Source of the DNA: RSA11 sp965652565
GTDB lineage: Bacteria > Actinomycetota > Thermoleophilia > Solirubrobacterales > 70-9
Reading direction: 5' to 3'
Length of the DNA: 14,953 nt
Assembly (NCBI GenBank): GCA_965652565.1
Contig: CBFGWL010000072.1
Location: 1-14,953 of the forward strand
Shown: in pieces, positions 6,432 to 12,373 of the stretch
Position numbering within the stretch: the stretch's first letter is position 1
How the letters are laid out: each line of letters begins with the position of its first letter
Position numbers and translations under genes: made by a program
Notes under the pieces: model-generated
What the model was told of the DNA's origin: nothing
Database searches by the model: none
Seen by the model: only the letters and a program-made list of their open reading frames with translations

Positions 6432-6461
6432 GCGGCCCGGGCGACCGGGCCGCTTTTCTTT
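6432..6461 (+). terminator. Rho-independent terminator of the sulfate reduction operon
   Basis: GCGGCCCGG and CCGGGCCGC form a perfect 9-bp stem with a GCGA loop, followed by TTTTCTTT. It starts 29 nt after the cysC stop and is the only classical U-tract terminator seen in this window. Confidence 0.93.
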
Positions 6462-6474
6462 CGCCCGCGTGTGG

Positions 6475-6480
6475 TTGGAT
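6475..6480 (+). promoter_or_regulatory. Possible -10 box for the class I methyltransferase gene
   Basis: TTGGAT is followed by 7 nt and the in-frame GTG at 6488, matching the spacing of other leaderless starts in this window. It overlaps the alternative ATG at 6479, so if it is the real promoter the ATG would not be transcribed. Confidence 0.35.
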
Positions 6481-7009
6481 GCCCGCCGTGACTGGGGCGT
6501 CCGAACGCCTGCGCTGGGCCGTGGAGACGCTGGACGTGCAGCCCGGCGACCGGGTTCTCGAGGTCGGCTGCGGCCACGGCGTGGCCGTCTCCTTGGTCTG
6601 CGAGCGGCTCGCCGGCGGGAGGATCACCGCGGTCGATCGCTCGGCGAAGATGATCGCGATGGCGCGCGAGCGCAACGCGGAGCACGAGGACAAGACGCGC
6701 TTCGTGCACGCGTCAATCGAAGCGGCTGACCTGGGTGAGGAGCGCTACGACCGTGCGTTTGCGGTGCACGTAGCGGCCCTGCACCGCCCGGGACCGGCGC
6801 TCGCGAAGGTGCGCGACCATCTCGAGGCGGGAGGAATCCTCGGGCTCTTCTCCCAGGCGCCTTCGTGGCGCGCCGCCATGCCCGCCGAGGAGTTTGCGGG
6901 GGGCCTTGCAGAGACGCTCGGCCGCGAGGGCTTCACGGTCGAGCGGACGGCGGCGAAGCCGCTTGGCGCGGCCTTCGGCGCTGCCGTGATCGCCCGCCGA
7001 GCGGGCTGA
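6479..7009 (+). CDS. Class I SAM-dependent methyltransferase
   Basis: About 176 residues with the class I methyltransferase fold: motif I VLEVGCGHG at 26-34, an acidic end to strand 2 (ITAVDRS), motif II-like YDRAFAVHV, and a post-motif with GGILGLFSQ. It would transfer a methyl group from S-adenosylmethionine; the substrate is unknown and the protein is short, with little beyond the Rossmann core. ATG 6479 and GTG 6488 are both possible starts; a TTGGAT hexamer at 6475-6480 lies 7 nt before GTG 6488, so a leaderless start at 6488 (losing three residues) is quite possible. It sits just after the sulfate operon terminator and is convergent with the next gene, so no functional tie to sulfur is implied. 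Confidence 0.8.
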   Translation: MPAVTGASERLRWAVETLDVQPGDRVLEVGCGHGVAVSLVCERLAGGRITAVDRSAKMIAMARERNAEHEDKTRFVHASIEAADLGEERYDRAFAVHVAALHRPGPALAKVRDHLEAGGILGLFSQAPSWRAAMPAEEFAGGLAETLGREGFTVERTAAKPLGAAFGAAVIARRAG

Positions 7010-7012
7010 CCG

Positions 7013-7040
7013 CCTGCGGCGGGCGCCTGCCCGCCGCAGG
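7013..7040. terminator. Bidirectional hairpin between convergent genes
   Basis: CCTGCGGCGGGC and GCCCGCCGCAGG form a perfect 12-bp stem with a GCCT loop, placed 3 nt after the methyltransferase stop and 14 nt after the minus-strand gene's stop. There is no U-tract on either side. The position between two converging stops supports a shared terminator. Confidence 0.65.
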
Positions 7041-7054
7041 TCGGCCGAGCCGGG

Positions 7055-8251
7055 CTAGCGGACGACCTTGAACTTGTAGGCCTTCGCCTTGCTGACGTTG
7101 CCCGCCATGTCGGTCGCGCGCACCTTGAAGGTGTGCTTGCCGCGCTTCACGCGGTACTTGGCGCGCCCGCCGCACTCCTTCCACGGCTTGCGGTCGAGCT
7201 TGCACTCGTAGCTCACGGGCTCGTCGGTCGCGAACTTGAAGACCGCCTTGCGCTTGCGCGACTTGCGCTTCGGCTTGCCGACGAGCCTCACCGCCGGGGC
7301 GAGAGTGTCGACGGTGAAGGTGCGCGTAGCCGACGCGGTGAGATCCACCGAATCGGTCGCCGTCACCGTGATCTGGTGCTCGCCGTCGGCCAGCGGCGCG
7401 GCCGGCGTGTAGGAGTCCTCGGCGCTGCAAGGGCCCTCGGCCCCATCGACCGCGCAGGTCACCGTCACGGGGGTCGTGTCGGAGATGTCGAACCGCAGGG
7501 TCGGCGTCGCGCTCGCGACGTAGCCGCCCTCCTCGATCCCGCTCAGGGCGAACCTCGGAGCGGCGTTGTCGACGATCACCGTGCGCATCGGCGTCGTGTA
7601 GACGTTGTTCGCGTTGTCGGTGATCACCGCGTGGAACGTGGTGGGCCCGTCCCCGCGCACGAAGTTGCGCGAGTCGCGGGTGACCTCGAACGGCGGTGCC
7701 GTGAAGGTCGCGAGCGCCCCGGTCGCGTTGTTCAGGTAGAGGCGCACTTCCTTGAGCCCGGCCGGCGCCGAGGCCTCGGCGCGGACGGTCACATCTCCGC
7801 GCACGTAGGCGCCCTCCGCGGGCGCGACGATCGAGCCGGTCGGTCCCGCAAGCGCGTTGAAGTTGGCCGTCACCCGCGTGGGGTTGTCGGCCACGGTGAC
7901 GCTACACGGCCCGGTCGCGTTCGTGCACGCTCCGCTCCAGCCGCTGAACGCCCAGCCGGCCGCGGGCGCCGCGTTGAGCGTCCGGGTCGGATACACGGTC
8001 TCGCACAGGACGCGGCCCTGGTTGTGGTTGCCGCCCTCCCCGACGTACTCGCAGCTCTCGCCGAGCGGAATCACCTCCGTACACGCCGTGGTGCAGGCGG
8101 CTCCGCTCCCGGTGATGGTGCCGACACCGGTCGGGTTGGTCACGACATCGAGCCGCACGTTCCCGGTCTGGTGGTCGGCGAATGCGGATGGGCCGCTCAA
8201 GCCAAGCGCAAGCAGCGCAAGCGCCAGCGACCCCGCCATTCGTTTTTTCAT
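7055..8251 (-). CDS. Secreted multi-domain Ig-like protein with basic C-terminus
   Basis: A 398-residue protein with a clear Sec signal peptide: MKKRM, a hydrophobic core at 6-20 and likely cleavage after SAFA (residue 25). The mature part appears to be four beta-sandwich modules: a bacterial-repeat (InlB B-repeat-like) module at about 33-132, with GWAFSGWSGAC and TVTANF-like ends, then three Ig-like modules at about 137-228, 232-315 and 318-398. Modules three and four end in typical TVDTLAP and RATDMAGNVSKA motifs. Ten cysteines (53, 57, 67, 83, 109, 116, 266, 275, 350, 360) suggest five disulfides. The last 80 residues are rich in Lys and Arg. It is probably a surface or extracellular binding protein; ligand unknown. 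The ATG at 8251 has an AGGGAG Shine-Dalgarno 5 nt upstream. Confidence 0.8.
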   Translation of the reverse strand: MKKRMAGSLALALLALGLSGPSAFADHQTGNVRLDVVTNPTGVGTITGSGAACTTACTEVIPLGESCEYVGEGGNHNQGRVLCETVYPTRTLNAAPAAGWAFSGWSGACTNATGPCSVTVADNPTRVTANFNALAGPTGSIVAPAEGAYVRGDVTVRAEASAPAGLKEVRLYLNNATGALATFTAPPFEVTRDSRNFVRGDGPTTFHAVITDNANNVYTTPMRTVIVDNAAPRFALSGIEEGGYVASATPTLRFDISDTTPVTVTCAVDGAEGPCSAEDSYTPAAPLADGEHQITVTATDSVDLTASATRTFTVDTLAPAVRLVGKPKRKSRKRKAVFKFATDEPVSYECKLDRKPWKECGGRAKYRVKRGKHTFKVRATDMAGNVSKAKAYKFKVVR

Positions 8252-8498
8252 TGGAACTCCCTGAGCGCGCGCACGCGGGAGGCCTCCCGTGGTGCGCTGC
8301 GCCGCTATCCGTTTGTTACGCCGGTCCGGCGACCGGCACTCGATACGCGATCGAGCGCGGGCACGCTATCAATGCGTGCGCACACACATATGTGACCCTG
8401 ATCACGCGTTGAGGGCGACGCGCAGGGCCAGCCGTGGACACCCCTTGGGGGGAAATGCCACCGACGGCGGCGGGCCTGGGTGCTCAACCTTGGATGCC
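8252..8498. other. Divergent intergenic region with several palindromes
   Basis: The 247 bp between the Ig-like gene and the FkbM methyltransferase hold no convincing gene. Visible structures are a perfect 14-bp palindrome CGGGAGGCCTCCCG (8276-8289, in the Ig-like gene's 5' leader), an inverted repeat GCACGC/GCGTGC with a 7-nt spacer (8361-8379), and the 10-bp palindrome CACATATGTG (8385-8394). The last is locally AT-rich and could be a protein-binding site. I could not place either promoter with confidence. Confidence 0.5.
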
Positions 8499-9317
8499 GT
8501 GCTCGCCAGACCGCTCGTGAACCGGCTCACTGACCCGGTCAGAACCCCGCCGCAGCTTGCCGCGGCGGTCGCCTCGGTGCGCGCGAGCGTGCGCCTGCGG
8601 CATCCCGCGCGGGTCGAGCTGCGCGACGGATACTGGGTCCATCGGTCGCGCGGCGCGGTGCTGGTGACGCGCAGCTACTGGTCGCCGGGACCGGATGAGC
8701 TCGACGCCATGGTGGCCGACGAGATCTTCTTCGGCGATCCGCCGGAGCCAGGTGGCGTTGCGATCGACGTCGGCGCGGGCGTCGGCGAGATCACGCGGAC
8801 GCTCGCCCGGGCGCTGGGGCCGGACGGCCATGTGATCGCGATCGAGGCACACCCCGCGACGCGCGGTGCCCTGGAGCTGATGCTCGAGCTGAACGAGATC
8901 CGGCACGTCGAGGTGGTCGCCGCGGCGGTGGCCGCAGCCAGCGGCAAGGTCTCGATCAGCGACGGCGAGCACTGGGAAGCCAACGCGCTGGCGCCGGGCG
9001 GGGGCGGGGTCGAGGTTCCCGCGATCACGCTCGACGAACTCGTGCTCGACCGCCGGATCGAGCGGATCGACCTGCTCAAGATGAACATCGAGGGCGCGGA
9101 GGTGGAGGCCCTGCGCGGAATGGCGCGCACGCTCGAGCGCTGCCGGCGCGTCGTGGTCGAGTGCCACGACTTCCTGGCCCGCGAGCCGGACGACCCCATG
9201 CGGACGGCCGCGCCGGTGCGGGCCATCCTCGAGGATCACGGGTTCGCCGTGATCACCCGCCCGGACCACCCGCGTGAGGCGATCCGCTCGACGCTCTACG
9301 GCTTTTCGGGAACCTGA
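8499..9317 (+). CDS. FkbM family SAM-dependent methyltransferase
   Basis: A 272-residue protein matching the FkbM family. The SAM-binding motif IDVGAGVGE is at 89-97, strand 2 ends in E116 (VIAIEAHP), ITLDEL is at 176-181 and the family hallmark LLKMNIEGAEVEALRG at 192-207, followed by VVVECHD. FkbM enzymes O-methylate sugars, polyketides or similar hydroxylated compounds; the target here is unknown. The frame is open back to 8289, but that stretch is low-complexity intergenic sequence. GTG 8499 was chosen because similarity begins near it; TTG 8490 is an alternative. No Shine-Dalgarno site is seen and the -10 assignment is unclear. The 3' end overlaps the convergent PHP gene by 22 nt. Confidence 0.82.
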   Translation: MLARPLVNRLTDPVRTPPQLAAAVASVRASVRLRHPARVELRDGYWVHRSRGAVLVTRSYWSPGPDELDAMVADEIFFGDPPEPGGVAIDVGAGVGEITRTLARALGPDGHVIAIEAHPATRGALELMLELNEIRHVEVVAAAVAAASGKVSISDGEHWEANALAPGGGGVEVPAITLDELVLDRRIERIDLLKMNIEGAEVEALRGMARTLERCRRVVVECHDFLAREPDDPMRTAAPVRAILEDHGFAVITRPDHPREAIRSTLYGFSGT

Positions 9318-10114
9318 GGTTCGCCGAGGCCGTACGTGTCGTACGCGCCCCAGCGGCTGAACGTCTTGTGCGTCGGGCCGTGGAAGTCTGAGCTCGCCGT
9401 CGGCACCAGGTTGAACTCCTCGCAGAGCTCGAGGCAGTGCTTGGTCTGCTCGGGCGTGTGCGAGGGATAGAAGGTCTCGATCCCGTCGAGGCCGACGTCG
9501 CGCACGAGGCTCTCCACCAGATCGCGGACCTGCGCGGGGTCCTTCACGTCCCAGTAGGGGTGTGCGACGACGGCGACGCCGCCGGCGTCGTGGATGATCC
9601 GCACGGCCTCCTCGGCGCTCGGCCACTCGCGAGAGACGAACGCCTTGGCGCCGGGCACCAGGTACTCCTCGAAGAATGGGCCGAGATCCGGGCCGGCGCC
9701 CGCGGCCTTCGCGATATGCGGGCGGCCGATCGCGTCGGCCGCGCCCGCCTGGGCGACGGCGTCCTCGAAGCTCACCTCGACGCCGTGCTCGTTGAGACGG
9801 CGGATGATCTCCTTCGCGCGGTTGACGCGCTCCTGCTGGGCGCGGTCACATGCCGGCTGAATCTTCTCCACGTCGACCCAGTACCCGCAGATGTGCAGGT
9901 CCTCCGAGTACTTGTGGACGCAGGACATCTCGACGGCCGGCACGTTCTCGATGCCGAGCTCGGCCGCGACCTTCATCGCGGTCGCCACGCCGGCAACGCC
10001 GTCGTGGTCGCTGAGGGCCATCACCGTCACGCCCGCCTCGGCGGCGGCGCGGACGACGTCGGCCGGCTCGAGCTGGCCGTCGGAAACTGTGGAATGGGAT
10101 TGCAGGTCGATCAT
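9296..10114 (-). CDS. PHP domain phosphoesterase (TrpH / YciV-like)
   Basis: A 272-residue PHP-family metal-dependent phosphoesterase. Metal ligands seen are D3, H7, D12 (SDG), D36-H37-D38 (ALSDHDG), E62 (PAVEMS), H74, the GRPH motif at 130-133, H185 (VVAHPYW) and D243/H245 (SSDFHG). Relatives such as E. coli RnaAM (YciV) hydrolyse 3',5'-nucleotides such as pAp and short RNA; pAp is a by-product of PAPS use, so a link to the cysC product is conceivable but unproven. The usual HxH at the N-terminus is QSH (Q5, H7), so one canonical ligand is replaced. The ATG is preceded by TAGGGT and a 9-nt gap with no Shine-Dalgarno site. Convergent overlap of 22 nt with fkbM; divergent from the Rrf2 gene. 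Confidence 0.87.
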   Translation of the reverse strand: MIDLQSHSTVSDGQLEPADVVRAAAEAGVTVMALSDHDGVAGVATAMKVAAELGIENVPAVEMSCVHKYSEDLHICGYWVDVEKIQPACDRAQQERVNRAKEIIRRLNEHGVEVSFEDAVAQAGAADAIGRPHIAKAAGAGPDLGPFFEEYLVPGAKAFVSREWPSAEEAVRIIHDAGGVAVVAHPYWDVKDPAQVRDLVESLVRDVGLDGIETFYPSHTPEQTKHCLELCEEFNLVPTASSDFHGPTHKTFSRWGAYDTYGLGEPQVPEKP

Positions 10115-10123
10115 CGGCGGCGC

Positions 10124-10129
10124 ACCCTA
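10124..10129 (-). promoter_or_regulatory. Putative -10 box of the PHP phosphoesterase gene
   Basis: On the minus strand TAGGGT is followed by 9 nt and the ATG at 10114. This implies a leaderless or nearly leaderless mRNA. Confidence 0.4.
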
Positions 10130-10190
10130 GCTGATCCGGCCGGCGATCCCCCTCCCGCCGGGGCCACCGCGTGCTCTGCGGCCGCCCTGG

Positions 10191-10196
10191 GACAAT
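10191..10196 (+). promoter_or_regulatory. Putative -10 box of the Rrf2 regulator gene
   Basis: GACAAT is followed by 6 nt and then the GTG at 10203, with no Shine-Dalgarno site. It is divergent from the PHP gene's -10, about 60 bp away. Confidence 0.4.
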
Positions 10197-10202
10197 AGGC
10201 GC

Positions 10203-10661
10203 GTGAGGATCACGGCCAAGGCTGATTACGCGGTGCGCGCAGCGCTCGAGCTCGCGGCTGCCGCCGGCGGGGACCCGGTCAAGGGCGAGCAGCTCGCCAA
10301 GGCGCAGGGCATCCCGCTGCAGTTCCTCGAGCACATCCTGCTCGAGCTCAAGCACGCGCGCCTCGTGCAGGCCCGCCGCGGCGCGCGCGGCGGGTACTGG
10401 CTCGCGCGGCCGCCCGAGGAGATCACCGTCGCCGACGTGATCCGGGCCGTGGAGGGGCCGCTCGCGAACATCCACGAAGCGGCTCCGGAGGACCTCCACT
10501 ACGAGGGCGCCGCGGAGCGCCTGCGCGACGTCTGGGTCGCGGTGCGCCACAACCTGCGCGCGGTGCTGGAGGACGTGAACCTCGCCGAGCTCGCGGAGGG
10601 CCGCCTGCCCTGGCGGATCGACGCGATGCTCAACAACCCCGAGACCTGGCACAAGCGCTGA
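10203..10661 (+). CDS. Rrf2 family transcriptional regulator, cysteine-free
   Basis: A 152-residue DNA-binding protein with the Rrf2 N-terminus MRITAKADYAVRAALELA, a winged helix-turn-helix (recognition helix near 38-52, wing ARRGARGGYWLARP at 57-70) and ITVADVIRAVEG at 74-84. The region where IscR, NsrR and RsrR carry cluster-binding cysteines (about 90-110) reads NIHEAAPEDLHYEG, and there is no cysteine anywhere, so cysteine ligation of an Fe-S cluster is excluded. That resembles CymR, the cluster-free Rrf2 repressor of cysteine metabolism in Bacillus and Staphylococcus. It stands upstream of a TauE/SafE transporter on the same strand, and a sulfate operon lies about 4 kb away. The regulatory targets are inference. 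Confidence 0.88.
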   Translation: MRITAKADYAVRAALELAAAAGGDPVKGEQLAKAQGIPLQFLEHILLELKHARLVQARRGARGGYWLARPPEEITVADVIRAVEGPLANIHEAAPEDLHYEGAAERLRDVWVAVRHNLRAVLEDVNLAELAEGRLPWRIDAMLNNPETWHKR

Positions 10662-10662
10662 G

Positions 10663-10684
10663 CGCGGGCAGGTGCTTGCCCGCG
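10663..10684 (+). terminator. Hairpin after the Rrf2 gene, possible terminator
   Basis: CGCGGGCA and TGCCCGCG form a perfect 8-bp stem with a 6-nt loop starting 1 nt after the TGA. No U-tract follows, so termination may be partial. It separates the regulator from the transporter gene. Confidence 0.5.
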
Positions 10685-10703
10685 TGGGGTTCGGGGCATC
10701 AGC

Positions 10704-10709
10704 TACCAT
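10704..10709 (+). promoter_or_regulatory. Putative -10 box upstream of the TauE/SafE transporter
   Basis: TACCAT fits the TAnnnT pattern. It would start a transcript near 10716 with a leader of roughly 65 nt that contains the inverted repeat and the short ORF described below. No good -35 is seen. Confidence 0.35.
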
Positions 10710-10733
10710 CGCGCGACCAAATCGACCGGCAAG

Positions 10734-10751
10734 GTCAACAATGATGTTGAC
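10734..10751. promoter_or_regulatory. Inverted repeat in the transporter leader, candidate operator or hairpin
   Basis: GTCAACA and TGTTGAC are perfect 7-nt arms separated by ATGA. It lies just downstream of the predicted transcription start, where a bound repressor would block elongation. Alternatively it forms a small RNA hairpin masking the ATG of the leader ORF at 10741. Confidence 0.45.
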
Positions 10752-10779
10752 GGCCGTCTTGGCCTCCCCTCCCCGCTAG
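10741..10779 (+). CDS. Putative 12-codon leader ORF upstream of the transporter
   Basis: ATG-ATG-TTG opens a frame encoding MMLTAVLASPPR that stops at TAG 10777-10779, three bases before the transporter ATG. A weak Shine-Dalgarno (AAGG, 10731-10734) lies 6 nt upstream, while the transporter start itself has none. This layout fits termination-reinitiation coupling. It has no cysteine or other regulatory codon run, and short chance ORFs are common, so confidence is low. Confidence 0.25.
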   Translation: MMLTAVLASPPR

Positions 10780-10782
10780 CCC

Positions 10783-11703
10783 ATGGATCCAGCGATCGTC
10801 TTCTTTGGCTTCGGCATCGGCCTGCTGGTCGGCATGACCGGCATGGGCGGTGCGTCGCTGATGACGCCCCTGCTGATCCTGATCTTCGGCATCACCCCCG
10901 TGACGGCGATCGGGACGGACATCTTCTACGCCGCGATCACCAAGACCGTGGGCGGCTTTCAGCACCTGCGGCTGCGCACGGTTCACCGGGGGATCGCCTT
11001 CTGGATGGCGGTCGGCAGCGTGCCCTCCGCGATCGCGGGCGTCTGGGTGATCGAGATGCTGCAGCGCAGCTACGGCGACGACCTGGACAAGATCGTCCTG
11101 GGCATGCTCGGCGGCGCCCTCCTGGTGGTCGGCATCGCGACGCTGCTGCGCTCGATCTTCCTGAAGGACGTGATCGCCGAGCGCTCCGCGATGCACCTCT
11201 ACCGCCGCCATATCATCGCCGCGGTCCTGACCGGAGTCACCTGCGGGTTCGTGATCGGGCTGACCTCCGCCGGCAGCGGCACGCTGATCGCGATCGCGCT
11301 GATCGCGATCTTCCAGCTCACCCCGCAGCGTGTGGTCGGCACCGACGTCTTCCACGCCGCCGTGCTGCTCTGGGCGGCGGGCGCCGCGCACTGGGTGGGC
11401 GGCAACATCGACTTCGCGCTCGCCGGCAACATCCTGCTCGGCTCGATCCCGGGCGTGATCGTCGGCTCGAACCTGGCGGTCAAGGCACCCCAGGCGTTCC
11501 TGCGCCTCGCTCTCGGGGTGGTCCTGGTCGTCTCGGGCTCCACGCTCATCGCGAAGGAGGGCGATCCCACCGTCGTCGCGCCCGCGATCGCGATCGCGGC
11601 GGTCATGATGGGCGCGCTGTTCGCCGCGCAGATCATCAGCCACCGTGGCGACACGTCCAAGCGGCGCGAGCCCGCGCCCGCCGCCGGCGCGGATACGAGC
11701 TAG
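10783..11703 (+). CDS. TauE/SafE family membrane transporter (sulfite/sulfonate export or sulfate uptake type)
   Basis: A 306-residue integral membrane protein with about eight hydrophobic segments. The family's two homologous halves are plain: GMTGMGGASLMTP followed by TPVTAIGTDIFYAA (17-51), and GLTSAGSGTL followed by TPQRVVGTDVFHAA (159-193). The second half of each repeat is nearly identical in layout. Members move sulfite, sulfoacetate, thiosulfate or sulfate; the direction and substrate cannot be told from sequence. The C-terminus (287-306) is polar and probably cytoplasmic. ATG 10783 fits the family's N-terminus but lacks a Shine-Dalgarno site (see leader ORF). It follows the Rrf2 gene, which suggests regulation by it, and ends 4 bp from the convergent FrnE-like gene. 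Confidence 0.87.
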   Translation: MDPAIVFFGFGIGLLVGMTGMGGASLMTPLLILIFGITPVTAIGTDIFYAAITKTVGGFQHLRLRTVHRGIAFWMAVGSVPSAIAGVWVIEMLQRSYGDDLDKIVLGMLGGALLVVGIATLLRSIFLKDVIAERSAMHLYRRHIIAAVLTGVTCGFVIGLTSAGSGTLIAIALIAIFQLTPQRVVGTDVFHAAVLLWAAGAAHWVGGNIDFALAGNILLGSIPGVIVGSNLAVKAPQAFLRLALGVVLVVSGSTLIAKEGDPTVVAPAIAIAAVMMGALFAAQIISHRGDTSKRREPAPAAGADTS

Positions 11704-11707
11704 CGGC

Positions 11708-12373
11708 TCAGGCCGCCGTCGCCGGTTTCGCGCCGGGGTGCGCCGAGGCGCGCATGCGCTCGGCCAGGACCACAGCCGGCTGCGCGCCGGTGATCCCGAG
11801 GCCGCCCTCGACCACGAAGAAGGGCACACCCTGCGCGCCGCGCAGCGCGGCCTCGCGGAGGTCCCCGTCGACGGCGTCCGCGTAGGCGTCGCTCGCCAGG
11901 ACCCCGGCGGCATGCTCGCGGCCCATGCCGGCGCCGGTCGCCAGCTCGAGCAGCACGGCGTGATCGTCGAGGCGCGCGCCCTCGATGAACTGCGCACGGA
12001 AGAGGGCCTCGACCAGCTGGTCGGCGGCGCCTGCCTCCCGCGCCGCCTGTACCAGCCGGTGAGCGTCGAGCGTGTTCACGTGGCGGGCGCGATCCAGCCG
12101 ATACGAAAGGCCCTCGGCGGCGGCCAGCGAGCTCACCCGCGCGTTCATCTCGCGCGCGCCCTCGATCCGAAGGCCGAACTTCCGCGCCAGATACTCCTCG
12201 GCGAGTTCGCCCGCCCCCGGCTCGCCAAAGCGCGGCGCGCCGGGATCAAGCTGGTAGGAGCGCCAGACGACGTCGGCCGGTTCGCCGTCGAGCGCCTCGA
12301 TGGCGCGCTCGAGGCGGCGCTTGCCGATGTAGCACCAGGGGCAGGCGATGTCGACCCAGACGTCGACTCGCAT
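11708..12373 (-). CDS. FrnE-like DsbA family oxidoreductase
   Basis: A thioredoxin-fold protein of about 221 residues, lacking a signal peptide and so presumably cytoplasmic. The N-terminal MRVDVWVDIACPWCYIGKRR carries the CPWC redox site typical of the FrnE/DsbA family. The cis-proline strand VPFFVVEG appears near residue 185 and GLGITGAQP follows, as in FrnE. Relatives act as dithiol-disulfide isomerases in oxidative stress (Deinococcus FrnE) or polyketide clusters. The start is ambiguous: GTG at 12376 or ATG at 12373, adjacent codons of one frame; either overlaps the stop of the upstream thioredoxin-fold gene (GTGATG), so the two are translated as a coupled pair. ATG is preferred here. It is convergent with the transporter gene, with only 4 bp between stops. 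Confidence 0.88.
   Translation of the reverse strand: MRVDVWVDIACPWCYIGKRRLERAIEALDGEPADVVWRSYQLDPGAPRFGEPGAGELAEEYLARKFGLRIEGAREMNARVSSLAAAEGLSYRLDRARHVNTLDAHRLVQAAREAGAADQLVEALFRAQFIEGARLDDHAVLLELATGAGMGREHAAGVLASDAYADAVDGDLREAALRGAQGVPFFVVEGGLGITGAQPAVVLAERMRASAHPGAKPATAA

Noticed and set aside
7133..8395. A 420-codon plus-strand open frame opposite the Ig-like gene
   Set aside because: It is Arg/Gly/Val/His-rich with no motif; the minus strand has a signal peptide, Shine-Dalgarno site and paired cysteines.
8289..8498. 70-codon N-terminal extension of the FkbM methyltransferase
   Set aside because: It is Arg-rich and low-complexity, and covers the palindromic intergenic region; family similarity begins well after 8499.
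10735..11997. A 420-codon minus-strand open frame opposite the TauE/SafE gene
   Set aside because: It is very rich in Asp/Arg/Gln/Gly and spans a convergent gene junction. The plus strand encodes obvious membrane repeats.
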